From Ligilactobacillus aviarius (GTDB lineage Bacteria; Bacillota; Bacilli; Lactobacillales; Lactobacillaceae): DNA of 64,000 bases. The stretch is from the NCBI RefSeq assembly GCF_001654615.1, contig NZ_LWUD01000016.1, forward strand, positions 1 to 64,000. The letters are read 5' to 3'. The notes under the pieces are model-generated. The model searched no databases, was not told the origin of the DNA, and was given only the letters and a program-made list of their open reading frames with translations. The position numbers and the translations under genes were made by a program. This document shows positions 16,538 through 23,496 of this stretch, piece after piece; the stretch's first letter is position 1; every line of letters starts with the position of its first letter.

Positions 16538-17974
16538 TTAAAGATTCATGTCAGTCTTGAAGTTCAATGGTGACATATCAGTTGCGGCGGTGACTAATTT
16601 GCTTGTTAAAGCTTGCATACGATCGATTCCAACTTGTTGGAAATAAATGCTTTGCTTTGTGAGGTAGTCAATTTGGGCATCACCAGATAATTCGGCAGCA
16701 TGGTGGTCAGTTTCCTCAACTAAATGAGTAAATTGAGCGTATAAATCGTCCTGGGTATCAGCAAGCATTTTGCCAAATTCAAGGTAGTGCGGATCAACGA
16801 GAACACTTACAAGCTTATAGATCCAGTAAGCTGAGTCAGGGGAGTAATCCTTTGTTCCAACTTTGTATGCTGGGTGAACATCCGTTGCGCTTGCGTAGAA
16901 CGGAACGAATGAACTTTGGGCAGTTACTCCCAATGCAAGCCAGTGAATTCCCTTGAGCGTTTCAGGAACGTTTGACCGAATTTGAAGAATGTGTGATTCC
17001 TGAGTTTTAGCCAAACTGATCGGTCTGAATTTCTTCTTTGATTCTTCCGGACCGTTTCCAATTGGATCATATTCAGTTCCCTTAAAGTGCGAAGCAAGAA
17101 CTGCTTCAACGTCATCGCGGTGAAGCAACCGGTTAGCTTTGCGGATAAACGGCAGGCTTTCGTCCATTGGTTCTTGGTGAATTTCAGGATTTAATAACCG
17201 TTGACCGTCCCAAACTCGCGGCGTATTATAAATTTCATCTGAAAGTGAATGCGTTCCAAAAATGTTGCGGAAGTTAAAGCCGGTTTTAGCCGGGTTCAAA
17301 TGATGTTCTTGAACAAAGTCCCGAATTCCAGGTGCCGTAATGAAATTCTCATGGTCACTAAAATCAACTTCTTGAATTGCAAGTTGGTTAGCAACAACTG
17401 CATAAGAGTCGGCCGGAATTTGTTGGGCAACCCAGTAGTGGCCTGATCCAATTTCAAAGTACCAAACTTCATTTTCATCTGAGAAGAGGACGCCATTTGC
17501 CTCGGCGGCACCATGTTCAGAAACGATTTGACCGAGCCGTTTAACCCCTTCGCGAGCAGATTTAATAAATGGGAGGACAACGTTGATCATTGCTTCTTCA
17601 GCAATTCCGCTTTTAAGGAGCGGATCGTATCCAAGAACCCGGCGATTAGCGTATGCACTTTCGGTTGCGCTCATTGCAACGTTAAATTCGTTGATTCCAT
17701 CTTCTTCAAAGGTTCCAAATTCGTCAGTCCATTCAGGCGTCGCGGTGTATTTGAAACTAGTTGATGGAAGGTCAATTTCAAAATCATTATCTTTGTCAGG
17801 AGATGAGTAATGATTATTTTCAATTCCTTCTTGGTGAGGATGAACGGTCATGTGTTTTGGCCATGCGCTACGGCAATCTTCGTTCCGCCCAATCATTGTT
17901 GAGCCGTCTGCAGTTGCCTTTTTACCAACTAAAATACTTGTACATGCAGAGAGAGTTTGGCGATTACTAAACAT
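16538..17974 (-). CDS. pepD: C69 family dipeptidase (PepD type)
   Basis: A 478-residue Ntn-hydrolase dipeptidase of broad specificity. The nucleophile is C11 in SACTSILVGKKATADGSTM, exposed after removal of the N-terminal residues; the GRNED stretch follows as in Lactobacillus PepDA. The C-terminal domain has normal length. Role: final step of peptide use in the cytosol. The ATG at 17974 has GAGG upstream. A TATAAT (minus strand, 18015-18010) supplies a likely -10. The beta-CASP-like gene follows in the same direction. Confidence 0.93.
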   Translation of the reverse strand: MFSNRQTLSACTSILVGKKATADGSTMIGRNEDCRSAWPKHMTVHPHQEGIENNHYSSPDKDNDFEIDLPSTSFKYTATPEWTDEFGTFEEDGINEFNVAMSATESAYANRRVLGYDPLLKSGIAEEAMINVVLPFIKSAREGVKRLGQIVSEHGAAEANGVLFSDENEVWYFEIGSGHYWVAQQIPADSYAVVANQLAIQEVDFSDHENFITAPGIRDFVQEHHLNPAKTGFNFRNIFGTHSLSDEIYNTPRVWDGQRLLNPEIHQEPMDESLPFIRKANRLLHRDDVEAVLASHFKGTEYDPIGNGPEESKKKFRPISLAKTQESHILQIRSNVPETLKGIHWLALGVTAQSSFVPFYASATDVHPAYKVGTKDYSPDSAYWIYKLVSVLVDPHYLEFGKMLADTQDDLYAQFTHLVEETDHHAAELSGDAQIDYLTKQSIYFQQVGIDRMQALTSKLVTAATDMSPLNFKTDMNL

Positions 17975-18009
17975 CTTAAGGCCTCATTTCAGTTAATATT
18001 CTTACTTTA

Positions 18010-18015
18010 ATTATA
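18010..18015 (-). promoter_or_regulatory. pepD -10 element
   Basis: Perfect TATAAT on the minus strand 36 bases before the pepD ATG; the -35 is AT-rich and poor. Confidence 0.45.
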
Positions 18016-18049
18016 TCAAGCTTTTAATTAAATTTAAAATTTGCTTTTA

Positions 18050-18222
18050 ATAAAAAAGAAGGTGTGACAAAACGTTCAAAACGAGCGTGGTGGAAGCAGA
18101 AAAGCGAACGAATCGCGCCAGCATAGATTCGGAGGTTTTCAACTTCCAAGTAGCTCGTTTGTTTTGGAACCCGATTATATGAATATAACAGAGAGACTGC
18201 AACTTAAGTCACAGTCTCTCTT
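18050..18222 (+). repeat. Dispersed structured intergenic element, copy 2
   Basis: The same core as copy 1 (AAACGAGC/GCTCGTTT outer helix, CGAATC/GATTCG, GAGGTT/AACTTC). The 5' end is identical to copy 1 (GAAGGTGTGACAAAA), but the terminal hairpin has a different sequence, GAGAGACTG with CAGTCTCTC, and remains paired. Both flanking genes (pepD and the permease) read the other way, so here the element is antisense to its surroundings. Its T tract is weak on the plus strand. Confidence 0.85.
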
Positions 18223-18228
18223 CAAATT

Positions 18229-19515
18229 CTAACGTGTTTTCTTTGCATTCAGTTTACGCATGATGAAATAGAACGGAACGGCGATGATCAGACCGCCGAA
18301 CCCCCAGATCAGATTCTGCAAGGTAGCCTTTGAAAGTAACCAAAGACTTACTAAAATTGCGATGATCGGGATAATCGGGCCAAACGGAATTTTGAATGGC
18401 CGGTCAACGTCTTTTTTCGTTTTCCGGAAAATCAAAATTGATAAGCAAGTTGGCAAGTATTGGGCAAACCGGGAAACAACGCTGATCGCGGCCAACGTTG
18501 TAAATGAACCTGAAAGGGCGATCGGCAATGTGATCAATCCCGTAATAATAATTGCCCAAACCGGTGCATTATTTTGGGCCCGTTTTTTCATGAATTGCGG
18601 TAACAAGCCGTCGTCCGCTAAGGCAACTGCCGAGCGTGGGGTGATAAATGACGAAGCAATGTTGATTCCGCCAATTGAGATCAATTCGCCGGCAGCAACA
18701 ATGATCAATCCGCCATTTCCCATAAATTCAGTCATTGCTGCTTGAACAGGGGTAGTTGCGGCAGCAAGATGCGAACCTAAAACGCCGATTGAAACGACCT
18801 GAATCAAAATGTAAAAGATTGAAACGATGGTCATTACAAGAAGAATGGCCCGCGGCAACTTCTTTTGTGGATTATCCATATCTTCTGCGGCAACGGCAAT
18901 TGATTCAAATCCAGTAAAGGCGTAGAAAATCAATAAGGCGGCTGCTCCAAATGATGTGGATGATAATTTCGGCGAAATAACTGGATGGAAGTTTCCACTC
19001 TTAATAAAGAAGATTCCAGCGATGATAAAAATAACCAGCGGGATCAATTTACCAATCGTTGCAAAGTTATTAACAACCTTTGACCATTTAACTCCCAAAA
19101 GGTTAATGACCGAAAGCCCGACGATGATTGTGGTCATGACGGCAACCTGAGCTGGCCGATGATTAAATGCTGGGAAAATTTGGCCTAAAGCCGTTGCAAA
19201 CCCATTTGCCATTGTTGCCCAAGCAATCATACTAATGATCCATTTGATAAAGCCGACTTCAAAACCGACAAAATCGCCAAAGGCCTCCTTGGCGTAAACA
19301 TACGGGCCGCCATTTTCTTTAAATAGCCCGGCAGCTTCCGCAAAGCAAAGGGCAATCGTGATCACAAGGACGGCATCAAAAAGAAAAACGAATAAGCTGG
19401 ACGTTCCAACAAGGGAATATGCCTTGTTGGGAAGTAAAAAGATTCCGGAACCGATAATGGCATTCACTCCAAGCAGGATGATGCTTAAAAGTCCCATTTT
19501 ATTTTTAGTTTTCAT
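18229..19515 (-). CDS. APC family amino-acid permease
   Basis: A 428-residue membrane transporter with about 12 hydrophobic helices. The first helix carries the APC signature GVNAIIGSGIFLLP, and helix 6 has FYAFTGFESIAVAAED with the conserved FxGFE motif. The substrate cannot be fixed by sequence. ATG 19515 is used; the frame extends to TTG 19545 inside the upstream gene. It lies 4 bases after the C26 hydrolase gene and is clearly co-transcribed. That pairing suggests import of a gamma-glutamyl compound, glutamine or a related amino acid (inference). Confidence 0.9.
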   Translation of the reverse strand: MKTKNKMGLLSIILLGVNAIIGSGIFLLPNKAYSLVGTSSLFVFLFDAVLVITIALCFAEAAGLFKENGGPYVYAKEAFGDFVGFEVGFIKWIISMIAWATMANGFATALGQIFPAFNHRPAQVAVMTTIIVGLSVINLLGVKWSKVVNNFATIGKLIPLVIFIIAGIFFIKSGNFHPVISPKLSSTSFGAAALLIFYAFTGFESIAVAAEDMDNPQKKLPRAILLVMTIVSIFYILIQVVSIGVLGSHLAAATTPVQAAMTEFMGNGGLIIVAAGELISIGGINIASSFITPRSAVALADDGLLPQFMKKRAQNNAPVWAIIITGLITLPIALSGSFTTLAAISVVSRFAQYLPTCLSILIFRKTKKDVDRPFKIPFGPIIPIIAILVSLWLLSKATLQNLIWGFGGLIIAVPFYFIMRKLNAKKTR

Positions 19516-19519
19516 ATAA

Positions 19520-20260
19520 TTAATCAACTCTCTTTGCATGGTCAATCAGGGTTTTAAAAATTATTTGTGCATTTGGATCAAAGCGGTGAAGCATTTCAGG
19601 ATGAAATTGAACTCCGAATTCAAAGTTCGGCGACTTTATATTTTGAAATCCTTCAACAACGCCATCAGGGGCAACCAACCCGACCTCAAAATCCTCAGCA
19701 ACCTGGTCAATGACTTGATGGTGGAATGAGTTTACCCGAATTTGAGAATCATTCAATAGTTGAGCGAAAAGCGTGTTTTCGTTAACGTTTAATGAATGGG
19801 TCCGGGTCGTTGGATCAGCCGGTTGGGCATGCCGCAGTAACTCATGATCAGCGTAGCTTAGGTCTTGAAGAATCGTTCCGCCATGATATGCATTCAGGAC
19901 TTGAAATCCCCGACAAATTCCCAATACCGGAATGTTTTTTTCTTCGGCATATTTGATTAATGAAAAGTCAAAAACGTCGCGTTCAGGAAATGTTGTTCCC
20001 AGTTTTTGACGCGGTTCTTGGTGATAATTCAACGGATCAACATCGTGACCGCCGCTCAAAATGATTCCATCGAGGTGAGAAATTTCGTCCTTAATAACTT
20101 CCTTGTCAGTATTAAAAGGAAGGATAAACGGAATTCCGCCAGCTTGAATCACCGAATCGATGTAGTCATCATTTACATATGACCGGTGATAGCCTGGAAA
20201 CGGAGCTCCCGAATCAACGATAATGCTTCCTGAGATTCCAATAATTGGTTTCTTTGTCAT
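19520..20260 (-). CDS. Gamma-glutamyl hydrolase family protein (peptidase C26, PuuD-like)
   Basis: A 246-residue class I glutamine-amidotransferase fold. The catalytic nucleophile is C116 (GICRGFQ), with H220 and E222 (QFHPE) completing the triad; SGGHDVDPLNY is the family motif. Homologues split gamma-glutamyl-GABA or other gamma-glutamyl amides. I start at the ATG at 20260, with AAAGGA 10 bases upstream; TTG 20269 would be too close to the ribosome site. It is the first gene of a two-gene unit with the APC permease and has its own promoter (20331-20359). Confidence 0.88.
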   Translation of the reverse strand: MTKKPIIGISGSIIVDSGAPFPGYHRSYVNDDYIDSVIQAGGIPFILPFNTDKEVIKDEISHLDGIILSGGHDVDPLNYHQEPRQKLGTTFPERDVFDFSLIKYAEEKNIPVLGICRGFQVLNAYHGGTILQDLSYADHELLRHAQPADPTTRTHSLNVNENTLFAQLLNDSQIRVNSFHHQVIDQVAEDFEVGLVAPDGVVEGFQNIKSPNFEFGVQFHPEMLHRFDPNAQIIFKTLIDHAKRVD

Positions 20261-20330
20261 GTGAATCAATTCCTTTCTGCAATAATTATCATAATTATAA
20301 TTTATTTACCCATAAAATGATGTTATCAAT

Positions 20331-20359
20331 AATATATTAGATTACTTTTTGTTAGTCAA
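20331..20359 (-). promoter_or_regulatory. Promoter of the C26 hydrolase / permease operon
   Basis: On the minus strand TTGACT (20359-20354), 17-base spacer, TATATT (20336-20331). Confidence 0.7.
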
Positions 20360-20383
20360 GCTAATTATAGCACAAATCTCAAA

Positions 20384-20412
20384 TTGACTTTTAGGATTTG
20401 ATTGGTTACGAT
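20384..20412 (+). promoter_or_regulatory. Promoter of the tautomerase gene
   Basis: TTGACT (20384-20389), 17-base spacer, TACGAT (20407-20412), 35 bases before the start codon. Confidence 0.6.
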
Positions 20413-20446
20413 GAATGATGATTAAAAGGCGAAAGGAGAGGTTGGC

Positions 20447-20635
20447 ATGCCATTAATTCACGTTGAATTGATCGAAGGACGTTCACAAGAACAACTTAAG
20501 CAACTTGTAGCTGACATTACTGATGCAGTTACTAAAAATACAGGTGCACCTGCAGAACACGTTCACGTTGTCTTAGATGAAATGCGTAAAGACCGTTATG
20601 CGGTTGCGGGCGTTTTAAAGAGCGACGAAAAATAA
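20447..20635 (+). CDS. 4-oxalocrotonate tautomerase family enzyme
   Basis: A 62-residue subunit of the 4-OT superfamily. The catalytic Pro is the second codon ([13 protein letters not shown]) and becomes the N-terminus after Met removal; the VHVVLDEM segment matches the second strand of the fold. It acts as a hexamer on keto-enol isomers, but the physiological substrate in lactobacilli is unknown. A GAAAGGAGAGG site precedes ATG. Its last 18 bases, including the stop codon, recur at 21688-21705, which marks the edge of the inserted-looking cassette downstream. Confidence 0.9.
   Translation: MPLIHVELIEGRSQEQLKQLVADITDAVTKNTGAPAEHVHVVLDEMRKDRYAVAGVLKSDEK
20618..20635 (+). repeat. 18-bp direct repeat, left copy
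   Basis: AAGAGCGACGAAAAATAA, the 3' end of the tautomerase gene including its stop codon. An identical copy lies at 21688-21705. Confidence 0.9.
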
Positions 20636-20647
20636 TACCGTCATATC

Positions 20648-20686
20648 AACGATTGAGAGACTCAGGTTCTTTCAATCGTTTTTATT
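20648..20686 (+). terminator. Terminator after the tautomerase gene
   Basis: AACGATTGA (20648-20656) pairs with TTCAATCGTT (20671-20680), followed by T-rich sequence. Confidence 0.75.
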
Positions 20687-20755
20687 TTTTGTAAGTAAAA
20701 ACAAAACCTACCGACAAATTAACCCACATATTTATAAATAAAATGGTTACTTAAG

Positions 20756-20784
20756 CAATCGTTCATAGCGGCGATTGTTTTTTT
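20756..20784 (+). terminator. Second terminator in the cassette leader
   Basis: CAATCG (20756-20761) and CGATTG (20772-20777) with a 10-base loop, then seven T. No coding frame precedes it, so it may end a short RNA or act as an attenuator. Confidence 0.6.
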
Positions 20785-20798
20785 ATTAAGGCCTTAAT
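20785..20798. promoter_or_regulatory. 14-bp perfect palindrome ATTAAGGCCTTAAT
   Basis: A perfect inverted repeat 22 bases before the -35 of the cassette promoter; candidate binding site for a dimeric regulator. Confidence 0.4.
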
Positions 20799-20819
20799 CA
20801 ATTTTTATAAATAAAATTC

Positions 20820-20849
20820 TTGATTATAATCTAGTGTTAACAATATAAT
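20820..20849 (+). promoter_or_regulatory. Promoter of the two-gene cassette
   Basis: TTGATT (20820-20825), 18-base spacer, perfect TATAAT (20844-20849), 30 bases before the ATG. Confidence 0.7.
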
Positions 20850-20879
20850 TGATTCATCAAGTTAAGAGGAGGTCGTCAA

Positions 20880-21065
20880 ATGACAAGTGATGCTCAAAAA
20901 CGGGCTGCTCGTAAGTGGGATGAAAACCACCAGGAACGACGCAAGTATCTTAGTTGGCGTTCACGGGCAAGAAGTTTTATCGAAAAGGCAGCGATGCCAG
21001 AAGACTTAATCGACTTGAAAAAATTAATCAATGATCGGTTGGGAGATCTAGGAAAGGATAGATAG
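20880..21065 (+). CDS. Small basic hypothetical protein
   Basis: A 61-residue highly charged protein (many R, K, E and D), predicted helical. The N-terminal TSDAQKRAARKWDENHQERR and the YLSWRSRARSFIEKAA segment resemble small proteins seen widely on lactobacillus chromosomes, plasmids and phages, for which I know no function. A nucleic-acid-binding role would fit the charge but is a guess. AGAGGAGG lies upstream. The next gene starts one base after its stop, so the two are coupled. Both lie inside the segment bounded by the 18-bp direct repeat. Confidence 0.75.
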   Translation: MTSDAQKRAARKWDENHQERRKYLSWRSRARSFIEKAAMPEDLIDLKKLINDRLGDLGKDR

Positions 21066-21066
21066 A

Positions 21067-21630
21067 GTGAAGAAGAGTTTAATTATGAGTGCAGGGGTGT
21101 TAGTTGGTTTGACTTTTGGAGGATATGTTGGCAACACAGTTGTTAACCAGTCAATAGAGGCAAGGACCACTCAGAAGTCAACAACGAGGAAAATTACTGC
21201 TAAAGTTGGTAAGAAATCAATGGCGTTGACAGTTAACCCTAAGAACATTCGTGTTCAAAAAATGACAGAGCCGGACGGTAAGGAAGTTCAGGTGTTATTG
21301 ATTAAAGGAACATTCAAAAACACAGGAAAAGGAACTGACACACCTGCAGTTTCTTTTGGAGCAAAGCAAGAAACTGGTAAGGGTGTATGGTCACACATCG
21401 CCACATATGTACCATACGCAAATCAATTGACTGCTGAAGACGAAAACCTAAATAAGCGTCTTAATGATGAACTTGAACCAAACGCCAGTGTCGATGCGTT
21501 GCTCATCTACAAGCTTGAGGGAAATGGCAAATTTAAAATCAAATCAATGTTTGACGGTAAAGGCGCGTTAACAATCAATGTTGACAAGCTTATTAAGAAT
21601 GAGCAACCACAATCTAGCCAGTCACACTAG
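21067..21630 (+). CDS. Secreted DUF5067-like protein
   Basis: A 187-residue exported protein: the N-terminus MKKSLIMSAGVLVGLTFGGY is a signal peptide or membrane anchor without a lipobox cysteine. The body has a beta-sandwich-like pattern, VLLIKGTFKNTGKGTDTPAV then VDALLIYKLEG, as in DUF5067/DUF4352 telokin-like extracellular proteins of lactobacilli. The tail is rich in Q and S. It starts at GTG with GGAAAGGA upstream. Function unknown; homologues are often linked to cell-surface or bacteriocin-immunity contexts, which is not shown here. Confidence 0.75.
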   Translation: MKKSLIMSAGVLVGLTFGGYVGNTVVNQSIEARTTQKSTTRKITAKVGKKSMALTVNPKNIRVQKMTEPDGKEVQVLLIKGTFKNTGKGTDTPAVSFGAKQETGKGVWSHIATYVPYANQLTAEDENLNKRLNDELEPNASVDALLIYKLEGNGKFKIKSMFDGKGALTINVDKLIKNEQPQSSQSH

Positions 21631-21687
21631 CTCTTTTTTAGCATAATAATTAAACAAGAAAAACGCACTTTTCACGACGGAAAACAG

Positions 21688-21705
21688 AAGAGCGACGAAA
21701 AATAA
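21688..21705 (+). repeat. 18-bp direct repeat, right copy
   Basis: AAGAGCGACGAAAAATAA, identical to 20618-20635. It is followed at once by a terminator hairpin (21712-21741), the context expected for the original 3' end of the tautomerase gene. Confidence 0.9.
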
Positions 21706-21711
21706 AAAAAC

Positions 21712-21741
21712 GGATGGCTGAATTTTTCAGTCATCCATTTT
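21712..21741 (+). terminator. Terminator beyond the right direct repeat
   Basis: GGATGGCTGAA and TTCAGTCATCC with a TTT loop and a T-rich tail. It probably terminates the cassette transcript and, before insertion, the tautomerase transcript. Confidence 0.8.
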
Positions 21742-21774
21742 TATTAAGCTAAATTCTTTTATTAAGCTAAATTC
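21739..21774. repeat. Tandem 18-bp duplication at the 3' end of the Cof gene
   Basis: TTTTATTAAGCTAAATTC occurs twice in direct succession (21739-21756 and 21757-21774); the second copy contains the last codons and stop of the minus-strand Cof-type gene. Confidence 0.9.
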
Positions 21775-22571
21775 AAATAATCTTCAAGATAGTAGGCCAT
21801 GCCGTCATGCGCATTGTCAAGGGGCGTAACGTCATTGGCAAGGCTGCGGATCTTGTCCGTTCCATTCTTCATGGCAACGCCCCAGCCAGCATACGTTAAC
21901 ATTTCAGCGTCGTTGTGTTCGTCACCGAATGCAATCACGTTTTGACGATCAATGTTAAAGTAGTTCGCTAAGTAACGCACGCCGTAAGTCTTGTTGATTC
22001 CGCGCGGTGATAATTCAAGAATCGGGTTCGGACCGCCCCAAACGCCAACCGTGATTCGATCACCGAAGTTGGATTCAAGTTGATGAACAATGTTGTCCTT
22101 TTTATCAGGATCAACCAGTAACATCATTGATGTTGGATCGCGTTGCAAGTTCATTTGATTTAAAACTTCAGTTGATTTTAATGCGGTTGGGAAATAACCA
22201 CCAAGGACGTTATTGGGAACGTCTGCAAGCGCAAGGTCTTTTCCTTCAGCGGCAATGATTTTAATCCCAAGATTTTCTTTTTCATGTAAAATATCAAATG
22301 CAATTTTACGGTTAAAGGTTAATTCATATTCTTTATCCCAGTGGTGGTGTGGAATATGCCCCAGTGAACCGTTGAAATTGATCATTGGCGTTTTTAATCC
22401 TAATTCATCATAGTAGTTAACGGAATTGCGGTTGGGCCGACCGGTAACTAATGCGACAATATGCCCAGCCTCTTGAGCCTTTTGAAGAACTTCCTTTGTT
22501 TTGGAACTTAATTGTGATTCGGAATTTAAGGTCGTTCCGTCAAGATCTAAGGCAATTAATTTCTGATCCAT
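21762..22571 (-). CDS. Cof-type HAD family phosphatase
   Basis: A 269-residue HAD-IIB hydrolase, probably a sugar-phosphate or nucleotide phosphatase in the cytosol. Motif I is LDLDGTTLNSE with the nucleophilic Asp, motif II is VTGRPN, and motif IV is FGDEHNDAEML. The C2b cap lies between residues about 85 and 190. The substrate cannot be inferred. It reads leftward; AAGGAGGG precedes its ATG and TTGACT (minus strand, 22633-22628) is a likely -35. Its 3' end overlaps the tandem 18-bp duplication. Confidence 0.92.
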   Translation of the reverse strand: MDQKLIALDLDGTTLNSESQLSSKTKEVLQKAQEAGHIVALVTGRPNRNSVNYYDELGLKTPMINFNGSLGHIPHHHWDKEYELTFNRKIAFDILHEKENLGIKIIAAEGKDLALADVPNNVLGGYFPTALKSTEVLNQMNLQRDPTSMMLLVDPDKKDNIVHQLESNFGDRITVGVWGGPNPILELSPRGINKTYGVRYLANYFNIDRQNVIAFGDEHNDAEMLTYAGWGVAMKNGTDKIRSLANDVTPLDNAHDGMAYYLEDYLNLA

Positions 22572-22707
22572 TAAAAATCTCCCTCCTTAAAGTAATTAAA
22601 AGTCGAATTAATTTAAAACTACCACAAAGTCAATATAATTACTAGGTTTTCATCATGATTTAGCGTTATAATTTTACTTATACGGTCAATATGGAAGGAG
22701 CATGATT

Positions 22708-23463
22708 ATGATTTCAATTATTCATAAAGAGTGTCAAGGATTGCCTTATTTGGAGTTAATTGAGGAAGATAAAAAAGACCAATCACTTCCGTTGATTGTT
22801 TTTTATCATGGATGGACAGGACGAAAAGAAAATAATCTTACCCAAGGGTACGAAATTGCGAAGAAGGGGTTTCGGGTCGTAATGCCGGATGCCTTGTTCC
22901 ACGGTGAACGGGCAGATGGTCCAGCTGAAAATCACCAATTGCAATTTTGGCAAATTATTGAAAAATCGATTGAAGAATTTCCAAAATTCGTCAAGTTGTA
23001 TGCTGATCAAGGTCTGATCGATGGCGATAACGTTGCGGTTGGCGGCCTTTCAATGGGCGGAATTACTGTTTGCGCTTTATTTACGGTCTATCCGTGGATC
23101 AAGAACGCCGTTTGCCTTGAAGGAACACCGAACCCGGTTGCGTTTGCAAAAATTTTGGTTGACAATTTACCAGGAATCGAAGACGTTCCCCAAGAATATA
23201 TTCACGAACAGTTAGCCGGATTGAATCAAATCGACATGTCATTAAACCGCGAAAAAATTGCCGGTCGGCCATTGCACTTCTGGCACGGAACGGCTGATGA
23301 CATGGTGCCATACAACTTAACGAAGAAATTCTTTGATGAAATTCAAGGAAAAGATTTTGCGAAAAATGTTACAATGACTACGACCCCTGGAGCAGGGCAC
23401 AAAGTATCATTTGAAACGACCGTTGAAATGGCCGATAAATTTGCTGAATATTTTGCAAAGTAA
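22708..23463 (+). CDS. Alpha/beta hydrolase (prolyl-oligopeptidase-like esterase, YitV type)
   Basis: A 251-residue cytosolic serine hydrolase. The oxyanion block FYHGWTGRKENN, nucleophile elbow GGLSMGG (S115), acid residue in HGTADDMVPY and catalytic His in GAGHKVSFE are in the order of the fold. Likely an esterase or peptidase; the substrate is unknown. Two ATG codons occur; I choose 22708 because GGAAGGAG ends 7 bases before it, while 22702 would touch the ribosome site. Confidence 0.88.
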   Translation: MISIIHKECQGLPYLELIEEDKKDQSLPLIVFYHGWTGRKENNLTQGYEIAKKGFRVVMPDALFHGERADGPAENHQLQFWQIIEKSIEEFPKFVKLYADQGLIDGDNVAVGGLSMGGITVCALFTVYPWIKNAVCLEGTPNPVAFAKILVDNLPGIEDVPQEYIHEQLAGLNQIDMSLNREKIAGRPLHFWHGTADDMVPYNLTKKFFDEIQGKDFAKNVTMTTTPGAGHKVSFETTVEMADKFAEYFAK

Positions 23464-23496
23464 ATTTTAATTTGAATTAGTTAGGAATGACATTTA

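Larger units (their letters stand above)
20731..20817 (+). repeat. 14-bp direct repeat upstream of the cassette genes
   Basis: TTTATAAATAAAAT occurs at 20731-20744 and again at 20804-20817. Between them lie the terminator and the palindrome. It may be an operator or a remnant of duplication. Confidence 0.5.
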
